Made by a program: the position numbers and the translations under genes. 10,578 nt of DNA from SIG440 sp045587485 (GTDB taxonomy: Bacteria > Bacillota > Clostridia > Monoglobales > Monoglobaceae), in the NCBI GenBank assembly GCA_045587485.1, contig JAZNCI010000037.1:1-10578 (forward strand). The letters run 5' to 3'. Positions 1 through 5,020 of this stretch are shown one piece after another. The notes under the pieces were generated by a model, which had not been told where the DNA came from, made no database searches, and saw only the letters and a list, made by a program, of their open reading frames with translations. Numbering within the stretch: the first letter of the stretch is position 1; each line of letters starts with the position of its first letter.

Positions 1-91
1 GGGGTACGAAAAGCAAAAACACAGCCTGACGCTTTTTTCGGATAAGCCCCACCGCAGGCGTGGGGCTACGCCAACAATACGGGGCATTTAA
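1..91 (+). CDS. 3' end of an upstream structural gene (partial, frame uncertain)
   Basis: The window opens inside coding sequence, but two frames could be the tail of the upstream gene. One frame runs from base 2 to a TAA at 89-91 and ends in a basic tail (...SLTLFSDKPHRRRG...), overlapping the next gene by about 30 nt. The other runs from base 1 to a TAA at 43-45 and ends ...TQPDAFFG, leaving a 14-nt gap before the next gene. In Mu the gene before gpF is the portal protein gp29 (DUF935), so a portal C-terminus is the natural expectation. Too little is visible to prove it or to choose the frame. Confidence 0.3.
   Translation, partial: GYEKQKHSLTLFSDKPHRRRGATPTIRGI
45..67 (+). promoter_or_regulatory. 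Hairpin overlapping the GTG start of the MuF-toxin gene
   Basis: AGCCCCAC (45-52) and GTGGGGCT (60-67) are perfect 8-bp inverted arms around a 7-nt loop. The GTG proposed as the start of the next gene is the first codon of the right arm. In mRNA this GC-rich stem would hide the start unless a ribosome reading the upstream gene melts it, which would give translational coupling. The structure is seen directly; the regulatory role is inference. Confidence 0.45.
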
Positions 92-1610
92 TACCGCCCT
101 GCGGTCGCTATACAGTGATGACATCTTGCAGTTAGCCGACAAGAAAAAACCTTTTGAGTTTGACGACTCCCTCTTTGAAGCTGCTGCGTCATTGGTGTAC
201 GAGAATGGAGGCTTTGACATTTCACAACTCGAAGACCCTGCTGCAAGGGCTGTAATAAACGAAACGCTGCGTGTTCTTTCAACTGCCATCGGCAGCGGAC
301 TGCCGCACGAAGTCCCTGCAACTGTGCGCTATGCACTCGAAAATAATGCGTTTATATTCTCAGGTTTCAAGACATTTCACTCAATGCGTGAAATAGGGTT
401 GTCTATGGTTACGGACAAAGGCGAAATAAAGCCATTTAACGACTTTATGACCGATGTCAAGAAGATAAACCAAATGTATAACCATAACTACCTGTATGCA
501 GAATATAACCACGCTGTCGGCACCTCACTAATGGCTGCCAAATGGCACGATTTTGAGCAAGACGGGGACCGTTACGATTTGCAGTACCGAACGGCCAACG
601 ATGGCAAGGTGCGAGAGGAACACGCATTGCTACACGAAACGACACTGCCGGCTTCCGATCCGTTTTGGGATAAGTATTTCCCACCTAACGGTTGGAACTG
701 CCGTTGTACTGTCGTACAGGTACGCAAAGGCAAATACCCGACATCTGACCCTGCTATGGCAATGCTCAGAGGCGACAACTGCACCGACGGAGTAAAGCAG
801 AGAATGTTTCGATATAATCCGGGCAAAACGATGGAGCTGTTCCCACCAAAGCACCCATATAGAAAAGCACCGAAAGCTGCAAAGGTTGTTATTGAAAAGG
901 TTTCTGCTGAGGAAATGAGAGCTAAACGCATTCAGGATATAATAGCAGAACTTCCCGATACTTTGACACAAAGCGAAAAACAGGCTATTGCAGAGAACTG
1001 TCTTAAAATAGAACAGGCTCTCGGCATTATTAAGGGGAAACCTATGTCTGTTGAGGAAGCGGATAAACAAAATGCAAATCCGAACTATGGGAAAAGCAAA
1101 GGTTATGGCATAAATTGCCAAACCTGTACCCCCGCCTATGTTTTGCGTTCTCGTGGTTTTAACATCACTGCCAAAGAAAACAAATCAGGCTCTAAGCTTG
1201 ATTATTTGAGCAGAGGATATAATGCTTGGGAAATATGGAAAAATCCAGATGGCACAAAAGCAACCCACACAAGTATCAACGACTGGCTTGCTCGTAAAAA
1301 ATACAAACAAATGACACAAAAGAGGTGGTTGGAATTTTTTAATGAGACCTGCAAAGAGCCGGGCATATATGGACTAAGTATTGGTTGGAAAGGTGGAGGT
1401 GGTCACATGACCGTTCTACAACGCTTTGAAGACGGAGAATTACGATATATTGAGCCACAGCACGACAACTCAATAGGTTCCGGTAGAGAAAATAGAGACA
1501 TCAATTATCTTGCCAGAATGGGTGCTTCTTCGCAACACGGTTGTCGCGGTATAATGAGAATTGATGATAAATTATTCGACACTCAATTCATTGAGATTTT
1601 CGACAAGTAA
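60..1610 (+). CDS. MuF-like phage head protein with C-terminal papain-fold toxin-like domain
   Basis: This 516-aa protein has two parts. Residues 1 to about 265 are a Mu gpF/SPP1 gp7-type minor head protein. The family signature is at about 184-220: REEHALLHE, then a PFWDKYFPPNGWNCRC motif with the Cys-Arg-Cys at 214-216. Such proteins join the procapsid and can be ejected with the DNA. After a Lys/Glu-rich linker (about 270-330), residues 340-516 resemble the papain-like Tox-PL deamidase/peptidase fold of polymorphic toxins. Visible features are INCQTC with candidate nucleophile Cys353, GGGGHM with candidate His449, and IEPQHD with Gln467 and Asp469. The fusion matches the known architecture of MuF polymorphic toxins of temperate phages. 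No in-frame ATG precedes residue 109, so GTG at 60 is taken as the start, although no Shine-Dalgarno is visible. The toxin-coding half looks more AT-rich than the head half, which suggests a swapped module. The head assignment is firm; the toxin fold is probable; enzymatic activity is inferred. Confidence 0.8.
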   Translation: MGLRQQYGAFNTALRSLYSDDILQLADKKKPFEFDDSLFEAAASLVYENGGFDISQLEDPAARAVINETLRVLSTAIGSGLPHEVPATVRYALENNAFIFSGFKTFHSMREIGLSMVTDKGEIKPFNDFMTDVKKINQMYNHNYLYAEYNHAVGTSLMAAKWHDFEQDGDRYDLQYRTANDGKVREEHALLHETTLPASDPFWDKYFPPNGWNCRCTVVQVRKGKYPTSDPAMAMLRGDNCTDGVKQRMFRYNPGKTMELFPPKHPYRKAPKAAKVVIEKVSAEEMRAKRIQDIIAELPDTLTQSEKQAIAENCLKIEQALGIIKGKPMSVEEADKQNANPNYGKSKGYGINCQTCTPAYVLRSRGFNITAKENKSGSKLDYLSRGYNAWEIWKNPDGTKATHTSINDWLARKKYKQMTQKRWLEFFNETCKEPGIYGLSIGWKGGGGHMTVLQRFEDGELRYIEPQHDNSIGSGRENRDINYLARMGASSQHGCRGIMRIDDKLFDTQFIEIFDK

Positions 1611-1823
1611 ATTTACTATATCAAGGGCTTCAAAGCCTGTAATTTCAGTAACCTTGTCGTCTTTATGAATGTAAACAAACGGGAAACCGGTAGAACTATC
1701 ATCAGGGAAATGGTACATATAAGCATCCGCCCCCTCGTACTTGCCAAGGAAGTCAACTTTGCCACCATAAGCCTTAATTAGTTCTTTGGCGGCGTCTTTG
1801 ACTATTTGCGGAGTTTGCTTCAT
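1572..1823 (-). CDS. Small acidic protein, candidate immunity protein for the MuF toxin
   Basis: An 83-aa acidic protein (MKQTPQIVKD... to ...NLNELSVE) is encoded opposite to the structural operon. It runs tail-to-tail into the toxin-like gene, so their 3' ends overlap by 39 nt. I know no family for it. Its centre has alternating hydrophobic strands (AYMYHF, GFPFVYIHKDD) followed by a helix-like end (ALDIVNLLVENLNEL), the size and style of many polymorphic-toxin immunity proteins. ATG at 1821-1823 is preferred over an upstream GTG at 1860-1862, because a TAnnTTTG promoter box lies just upstream of the ATG. Function is inferred only from position: it is next to a toxin domain and oriented for expression when late genes are silent. 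It could be an unrelated accessory gene. Confidence 0.6.
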   Translation of the reverse strand: MKQTPQIVKDAAKELIKAYGGKVDFLGKYEGADAYMYHFPDDSSTGFPFVYIHKDDKVTEITGFEALDIVNLLVENLNELSVE

Positions 1824-1829
1824 ACGCCA

Positions 1830-1859
1830 CAAAATTACAAAAATTATTTTGAATACAAG
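1830..1859 (-). promoter_or_regulatory. Bacteroidetes-type promoter for the immunity candidate
   Basis: On the - strand the sequence TAATTTTG (complement of 1830-1837) fits the Bacteroidetes -7 consensus TAnnTTTG. A CTTG (complement of 1856-1859) lies 18 bp further upstream, close to the TTTG -33 element. Transcription would begin within a few bases of the ATG at 1823, so the mRNA may be almost leaderless. Boxes are seen; activity is inferred. Confidence 0.45.
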
Positions 1860-1883
1860 CACTTAACCCTAAAAAACAACAAA

Positions 1884-2351
1884 ATGGCTGATATTTTAGA
1901 CGGCGAACAGCTCAAACGCAACATTCTTTCAGATATGCGTGTGGAACTGACCGAGGAGTTCGACAAGAACTTTGAACGCAAAGCATTCTTTACCGACAAA
2001 TGGAAAAAGCGAGCTAACCCCAACGCAAAAGGTACTTTGCTGATGGTTACAGGCACAATGAGGCGGTCCATCAAAAGCGAGGTGCGGGGTAATGGTGTCC
2101 GTTTTTCCTCTGCTGTTCCTTATGCTTCAATACACAATGAGGGTGGAACAGGAATAAAGCCGGTCAAAGCTCATATCCGTAGAGGCAAAAAGGGCAAAAC
2201 GCATCAAGTAAAGGCCCATATGCGTAGATTTAAGATGCCACAGCGTCAATTTATCGGCGACGGCAAACGAACACAGGAGATTATAAAAGGGGTTATTTCC
2301 GACAACCTCAAAGATTTTAATGTTCAACTAACAAGAGTATTGAAAAAATGA
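1884..2351 (+). CDS. Mu gpG-like phage virion morphogenesis protein
   Basis: This 155-aa protein resembles the phage virion morphogenesis family (Mu gpG type), which acts in head completion and tail attachment. Characteristic parts are LLMVTGTMRRSIKSEV (about 52-67), where a trial strand is followed by basic residues. Next is VPYASIHNEGG (78-88), the family core motif. Then two VKAH(I/M)RR repeats flank a Lys/Gly-rich loop (94-114), followed by MPQRQFIGD (118-126) near the C-terminus. The ATG at 1884 is chosen over an upstream in-frame ATG at 1806, because the extra 26 residues lie in the immunity-candidate region and do not look like the family. It follows the MuF gene as gpG follows gpF in Mu, but 273 nt apart because the toxin/immunity module sits between. 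It overlaps the next gene by 4 nt (ATGA), which suggests translational coupling. Confidence 0.82.
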   Translation: MADILDGEQLKRNILSDMRVELTEEFDKNFERKAFFTDKWKKRANPNAKGTLLMVTGTMRRSIKSEVRGNGVRFSSAVPYASIHNEGGTGIKPVKAHIRRGKKGKTHQVKAHMRRFKMPQRQFIGDGKRTQEIIKGVISDNLKDFNVQLTRVLKK

Positions 2352-2830
2352 GACTACAAATTTACAAGGCTATCTGTGGCAGGCTCACTGCACAGGTACC
2401 AGATATTAAGCACATCGACCTTTGGAATAACAACATTGCCGTTCTTTCAGGGGGTGCAGTGTGGCCACGCCCTGCGGTGTTCGTAGAATTTGAAACGATT
2501 GAGTGGAGGCAGCAGCAGAACAGGGTACGAATGGCAGATATTGCCGTGCGACTCCACATTGTTACCGATGCAGTTTCCTACAATGGCAGCACTGACCCGA
2601 AACAGGACACAGCACTGGCGTTCCTGGACCTGCTTAACAAAGTAAATGCAGCAATGCAAGGACTACGCGGGGAGAACTTTGCCGGGTTTATGCTTACCAC
2701 CTCCGCCACCAATCACGACCACGCAGAACTGATTGAAAGCGTAGAACGCTATATAACCCGCGCACAAGACACCAGCGCAATGCTTGACACTCTGCAAAGC
2801 GTTGAAATTGCCGGCATAAACATCAAGTAA
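2348..2830 (+). CDS. Phage structural protein, probably tail completion/terminator-like
   Basis: A 160-aa protein starts at an ATG overlapping the gpG-like stop by 4 nt. It is last in the rightward structural operon. The sequence begins with a short helix (MRLQIYKAICGRL) and continues with alternating strands. Examples are PAVFVEFETIEWRQQQNRVRMADIAVRLHIVTDA, in the 38-75 area, and a later strand segment around GFMLTTSATNHDHAELIESVERY. This layout recalls small phage tail-terminator or tail-completion proteins (Mu gp37/DUF1834-like or lambda gpU-like), which have strand-rich folds of similar length. The position after gpG supports a head-tail connection role. The family call is by layout, not by a recognised signature, so an unclassified structural protein is equally fair. 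Confidence 0.6.
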   Translation: MRLQIYKAICGRLTAQVPDIKHIDLWNNNIAVLSGGAVWPRPAVFVEFETIEWRQQQNRVRMADIAVRLHIVTDAVSYNGSTDPKQDTALAFLDLLNKVNAAMQGLRGENFAGFMLTTSATNHDHAELIESVERYITRAQDTSAMLDTLQSVEIAGINIK

Positions 2831-2837
2831 AACGAAA

Positions 2838-2863
2838 ACCCTGCAACTATTTAGCCGCAGGGT
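2838..2863. terminator. Hairpin between convergent operons, probable terminator
   Basis: ACCCTGC (2838-2844) pairs with GCAGGGT (2857-2863) around a 12-nt loop. On the - strand the stem is followed by TTTTCGTTTT, so it can act as an intrinsic terminator for the early operon. The stop codon of the last early gene lies inside the loop. On the + strand no good T-run follows, so rightward termination would be weaker. It sits exactly where the structural and early operons meet. Confidence 0.55.
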
Positions 2864-3104
2864 CTTCGTCAAAGTCAAAGAGGTATAATTGCCTCGTGTC
2901 AGTTTTTGGGCTGGGCTGTGTTATCGGAATACCTAAATAATTCAGATAAGTACGATAACAACAACCATACATCGGGAAAACATAGTGTCGCCACACTTGT
3001 TTGTAGCACCGACTGTTATTTCCAGCCTCATAATGTTCTTCTGTAATCGCTTTTATAGCTTTTACACGCGCTAATGTGCTTTTGTGGTGTTTATGTTTCT
3101 CCAT
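2847..3104 (-). CDS. Hypothetical 85-aa basic protein, last gene of the early operon
   Basis: This 85-aa protein begins MEKHKHHKST, is rich in Lys, His and Tyr in its first 60 residues, and ends with an acidic tail (FDFDEDPAAK). The middle holds several aromatic and Cys residues (YVFPMYGCCYRTYLNYLGIP), a compact-domain pattern I cannot assign. In Mu the last early gene is the middle-operon activator Mor, and this gene holds that position. No Mor-like helix-turn-helix is obvious, so that role is only a positional suggestion. A stop codon lies a few codons upstream in frame, so ATG at 3104 is the only good start. The 95-nt leader upstream carries an inverted repeat and a + strand promoter/terminator pair. 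Confidence 0.6.
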   Translation of the reverse strand: MEKHKHHKSTLARVKAIKAITEEHYEAGNNSRCYKQVWRHYVFPMYGCCYRTYLNYLGIPITQPSPKTDTRQLYLFDFDEDPAAK

Positions 3105-3127
3105 CTGCCAAAAAATTTATAACTTTG
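3097..3127 (+). promoter_or_regulatory. Bacteroidetes-type promoter reading into a gene-free gap
   Basis: TAACTTTG at 3120-3127, in the context TTTATAACTTTGCAC, is a perfect TAnnTTTG -7 box. Its extended form TAACTTTGCAC also occurs in the leftward early promoter near 9702-9712. A TTTC at 3096-3099, 20 bp upstream, is a one-mismatch -33 element. Transcription would start near 3133 and run rightward, away from every neighbouring gene's coding direction. Confidence 0.5.
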
Positions 3128-3179
3128 CACTGTCCTTTTACATCAAGGCATTGCGCTGGTTACGGTTTGTTTTGGCAGA
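3104..3179. repeat. 10-bp perfect inverted repeat around the gap promoter
   Basis: TCTGCCAAAA (3104-3113) and TTTTGGCAGA (3170-3179) are perfect inverted copies 56 bp apart. In the leftward mRNA they could pair and bury the ATG of the 85-aa gene at the base of the stem. As DNA they flank the + strand promoter box and could be paired protein sites. Confidence 0.5.
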
Positions 3180-3201
3180 CGGAGCCGGCGCGGCTTTTTT
3201 T
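3133..3201 (+). ncRNA. Candidate small RNA of about 70 nt, antisense to the early-operon leader
   Basis: Between the TAnnTTTG box at 3120-3127 and an intrinsic terminator at 3183-3201 there is a transcription-unit-sized stretch with no credible + strand ORF. The predicted transcript (about 65-70 nt) ends in a GC stem and a run of U. It is antisense to the leader of the 85-aa gene, including a Shine-Dalgarno-like AAAAGGA there. Its 3' half carries TTTTGGCAGA, the partner of TCTGCCAAAA at the 85-aa start codon. Promoter and terminator are seen; the RNA itself is inference. Confidence 0.4.
3183..3201 (+). terminator. Intrinsic terminator on the + strand
   Basis: AGCCG (3183-3187), loop GCG and CGGCT (3191-3195) form a compact GC stem. 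T follows at 3195-3201, seven in a row. The T-run is only on the + strand, so it cannot serve the leftward early operon. The T-run overlaps the stop codon of the zinc-ribbon gene. Confidence 0.6.
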
Positions 3202-3424
3202 ACTCTCGTTTGAACGGTGCCAGGTCAGTAGTTACTGTTACTGTCTTACGCAACATCCCTGACCCCTCGCACAGCGGGCAAATCTCCTCCGTTGGCTCGT
3301 CTTGCTTCCAAAGGTCGCCCTCCGGCCACACCAGGTTCTTACCATCACCGCCACACTTCCCACATACCTCCACAGTGCGAATATACCTGTGGAATATCTT
3401 CTGTTCCTTTCGTTGCTTTTCCAT
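3200..3424 (-). CDS. Small zinc-ribbon protein
   Basis: This 74-aa protein has two CxxCxGxG-type knuckles: CGKCGGDG (Cys21, Cys24) and CPLCEGSG (Cys49, Cys52). They are separated by a Trp- and acid-containing linker. This is the DnaJ-central-domain style of zinc binding, seen in many tiny phage proteins of unknown role. The N-terminus is basic (MEKQRKEQK). The start ATG overlaps the Gam-like stop in a TAATG, and a strong GAGGAGG Shine-Dalgarno lies in the end of the Gam-like gene, so the two are translationally coupled. A DNA-, RNA- or protein-binding accessory role in early phage development is likely; nothing more specific can be said. Confidence 0.72.
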   Translation of the reverse strand: MEKQRKEQKIFHRYIRTVEVCGKCGGDGKNLVWPEGDLWKQDEPTEEICPLCEGSGMLRKTVTVTTDLAPFKRE

Positions 3425-3942
3425 TAAGCCACCTCCTCTTTTTTAGGCTCAACGAAAAAGGTTTCATCCTGGACTACCTGAATACCGCAACGGCTCATAT
3501 TGTCGCACATACCCTCGACATCACGATCGGCGAGCAACTTGTCTTTGGTAATCTCTTCGGTTGTTCTGATGTACGAGGGAAGAAACTCACGCACCAACTG
3601 CAATGCACTTGCCCAAGTAAAGCCTTTCAAGGTCTTCAACTTCGGTGTTCCTGTACGGAAACCGATTGTACCGTGTACCATATCAAGGCTCTTTTTCTTT
3701 GTGAACAGGTCGCCTTTGTTCTCGCTGGCGTAAGCCTGCAAGGTGTCAAACGCTGCTGCCTTTTGCCCCTCTAACTCTGCAATCTTGTCCGCATACTTCT
3801 CACGGATTTTCACGCACTGCAGTTCAATGTCGGCAGCAATCTTTGCCGCCTGTGCGTCAGCCATTGCATAGGTTGCCAATGCCTCGTCGGCTGCTTCTCG
3901 TGTTACGCCACTGATAATCGTCTTCTTTTCTCTCTTTGCCAT
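3424..3942 (-). CDS. gam: Mu Gam-like host-nuclease inhibitor (DNA-end protection)
   Basis: This 172-aa protein resembles the bacteriophage Mu Gam family, the phage counterpart of Ku. It binds double-stranded DNA ends and shields them from exonucleases. Residues 15-75 form a long Ala/Glu/Lys helix (DEALATYAMADAQAAKIAAD...), matching Gam's antiparallel helical region. The family signature follows at about 80-105, LFTKKKSLDMVHGTIGFR, then TGTPKLKTL. The C-terminus has the usual mixed region (IRTTEEITKDKLL) and an acidic tail. Length is close to the roughly 170 aa typical of Gam. It is mid-operon in the early region, as in Mu, and overlaps the zinc-ribbon gene by 1 nt. No Shine-Dalgarno is visible before the ATG, only an AT-rich leader, which is common in Bacteroidetes. 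Confidence 0.88.
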   Translation of the reverse strand: MAKREKKTIISGVTREAADEALATYAMADAQAAKIAADIELQCVKIREKYADKIAELEGQKAAAFDTLQAYASENKGDLFTKKKSLDMVHGTIGFRTGTPKLKTLKGFTWASALQLVREFLPSYIRTTEEITKDKLLADRDVEGMCDNMSRCGIQVVQDETFFVEPKKEEVA

Positions 3943-3975
3943 TGTTGTAAAGTTTTTATTGGTTAGAAAATTTAC

Positions 3976-4140
3976 TTATTCCTCATCTTCTTGCATTTCG
4001 CACACTTTTTGGTATTGTTCGCAAGCCCAATCAGCCAACTCTCCAAAAAATTCCATTCGTTCCTGTTCTGGTAGCCAAGTAGCACCATCAAGTATCTGCA
4101 CTTTCTGTTTGTTTAGAAAATCTGTTGTTACTTTTCGCAT
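3976..4140 (-). CDS. Very small acidic protein (54 aa), paralogue-like to its upstream neighbour
   Basis: The - strand reads MRKVTTDFLNKQKVQILDGA... and ends ...CEMQEDEE before a TAA at 3976-3978. The reading frame was worked out by hand because it is shorter than usual ORF cut-offs. Residues 29-45 (MEFFGELADWACEQYQK) resemble FMRELAEWATSQADM in the neighbouring 53-aa protein: both have an acidic/aromatic ELAxWAxxQ core. A duplicated tiny acidic helical protein is a reasonable reading. Its start lies 34 nt after the previous gene's stop, within a region holding a direct repeat. Function unknown. Confidence 0.55.
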   Translation of the reverse strand: MRKVTTDFLNKQKVQILDGATWLPEQERMEFFGELADWACEQYQKVCEMQEDEE

Positions 4141-4178
4141 TATTAACGCTGTTTAACGGGTTATTAAATACTGTTTAA
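4141..4178. repeat. Imperfect direct repeat TATTAA(n2-3)CTGTTTAA
   Basis: TATTAA-CG-CTGTTTAA (4141-4156) and TATTAA-ATA-CTGTTTAA (4162-4178) are two copies 21 bp apart, about two helical turns. They lie in the gap between the two paralogous small genes. The second copy overlaps the 53-aa stop codon, and the first touches the 54-aa start codon. Could be a remnant of a local gene duplication or a protein-binding pair. Confidence 0.45.
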
Positions 4179-4336
4179 TCTTCTATTCCGGGGCTCTCAG
4201 CATATTCTGCCATATCCGCCTGTGAGGTTGCCCATTCTGCGAGTTCACGCATAAACGAGATATATTCCTCTGTCTCCATTTCACAGGTGTTTTCTCTCAC
4301 GCTGTGCCGGATATTGTTCATTGCGATTTTACTCAT
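4175..4336 (-). CDS. Very small acidic protein (53 aa)
   Basis: The - strand encodes MSKIAMNNIRHSV... ending ...EYAESPGIED, with TAA at 4175-4177. It shares the motif (E/F)xxELAxWAxxQ with the next gene downstream, which suggests a small duplicated family. The ATG overlaps the end of the membrane-protein gene by 8 nt, a typical phage packing that suggests coupled translation. It is acidic and predicted helical; the function is unknown. The overlap with coding neighbours on the same strand and the good operon spacing make it likely to be real despite its size. Confidence 0.55.
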   Translation of the reverse strand: MSKIAMNNIRHSVRENTCEMETEEYISFMRELAEWATSQADMAEYAESPGIED

Positions 4337-4499
4337 ACGGCAGACAATTTATTATTTCATCTTCTGCTTGTTTAATCTTACCGATAAAAAGGTAAGATAA
4401 TGATTTAAGTACAGAGCCGGCTATAAATACAGCACTCACAATAAGGATAAGCGGAGTACACGCCATTATAACCAAGACTTTTGCAATTCTCTTTTTCAT
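4329..4499 (-). CDS. Small single-pass membrane protein (56 aa)
   Basis: The - strand reads MKKRIAKVLVIMACTPLILI, continues through a hydrophobic stretch to about residue 31, and ends with a polar tail (GKIKQAEDEIINCLPYE). A short basic N-terminus followed by about 23 hydrophobic residues predicts one membrane segment with the tail on the outside or in the cytoplasm. It could also be a signal/lipoprotein-like leader around the Cys14, although no lipobox is clear. Early-operon position makes a lysis role less likely than membrane-associated exclusion or host takeover, but nothing proves either. A perfect 8-bp inverted repeat (4375-4382 with 4391-4398) lies inside the coding region. Confidence 0.55.
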   Translation of the reverse strand: MKKRIAKVLVIMACTPLILIVSAVFIAGSVLKSLSYLFIGKIKQAEDEIINCLPYE

Positions 4500-4536
4500 T
4501 GTTCTAATTTGATTAAATTGTTAAACATATATACCG

Positions 4537-5016
4537 TTACGCATCATAGCGTTTTGTCGTATCACTCATAAAGCTTTGCAACATCATAGAGGCAAGCACA
4601 TCATTTACACCCTGTTTGTCCTTAACCTTGTTGTTGAATGTCGCAATAAGGTTGCGTAATCTCTCGCGGGGTATCTTGTTAAATTCCTCATACCCTGTTG
4701 CCCTGCAAGCAATGCCTTTGATGACGCTTGCATTACTCTCTTTACCTACACTGTGCAGATAACTGCCGATGGCTGCCATCACTCGCTTACGCAATTTGTC
4801 AAGGTCGCCTGTGCCGTTCTTTTTGTTCACCTGGTCTGAAAGGTTAGCACACACATTTATCAAGTCGTGTGTGTCCATATCTCGGCTGCTCTCTACACCA
4901 TAACTTTCCACGATGGCACGCTTCTCGTCCTCCGACAAGCCCAGCACACTGCAAAGAGTGTGGAACTTCTTTAATATGCCTTTGTGGATGCTGTCCATTG
5001 TTTTGTTTTCTGCCAT
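4537..5016 (-). CDS. Mu GemA/gp16-like early regulatory protein
   Basis: This 159-aa protein resembles the GemA/gp16 family (DUF1018) found in the early region of Mu-like phages. In Mu, GemA is linked to altered host gene expression and DNA topology. The recognisable layout is an N-terminal helical part with HKGILKKFHTLCSVLGLSEDEKRAIVESYG (11-40), common to this family. The second half has a KLRKRVMAAIGSYLH helix and a GYEEFNKIPRERLRNLIATFNNK region near 108-130. The ATG at 5016 follows the previous stop by 4 nt. The GGAG upstream is only one base from the start, so the ATG at 4998 (Met7, MDSIHKG) is a possible alternative. Family call is good; molecular function is inferred from the family. 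Confidence 0.72.
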   Translation of the reverse strand: MAENKTMDSIHKGILKKFHTLCSVLGLSEDEKRAIVESYGVESSRDMDTHDLINVCANLSDQVNKKNGTGDLDKLRKRVMAAIGSYLHSVGKESNASVIKGIACRATGYEEFNKIPRERLRNLIATFNNKVKDKQGVNDVLASMMLQSFMSDTTKRYDA

Positions 5017-5020
5017 ACTC

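Noticed and set aside
572..1121. Long - strand ORFs of 119 and 163 codons opposite the MuF-toxin gene
   Set aside because: They are frame shadows of a well-supported gene. Their proteins are unordered Ser/Leu/Cys/Phe mixtures with no start signals.
1806..1883. Longer start for the gpG-like protein at ATG 1806
   Set aside because: The added 26 residues overlap the immunity candidate's 5' end and promoter and do not resemble the family. ATG 1884 gives a normal N-terminus.
3071..3129. A 19-codon leader peptide starting at GTG 3127-3129 on the - strand
   Set aside because: AAAAGGACA before the GTG is a good ribosome site, but the ORF is too short to call. It is only mentioned in the leader-hairpin finding.
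3105..3199. Template repeat of a diversity-generating retroelement, since some Bacteroides transposable phages carry one
   Set aside because: There is no reverse transcriptase gene and no near-copy of the segment in the window, so nothing supports it here.
3074..3262. 62-codon + strand ORF across the gap at 3105-3199
   Set aside because: It starts inside the 85-aa gene on the other strand, upstream of the promoter-like box, and runs through the terminator. The translation is Cys/Phe-rich without domain character.
3292..3774. 160-codon + strand ORF opposite the zinc-ribbon and Gam-like genes
   Set aside because: Gam is recognised on the other strand, and the ORF has no ribosome site or sensible composition. 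It is a shadow.
4375..4398. Perfect 8-bp inverted repeat ATCTTACC/GGTAAGAT as an intrinsic terminator
   Set aside because: It lies inside the small membrane-protein gene, the stem is AT-rich and no T-run follows on the coding strand. It may still be an mRNA structure.
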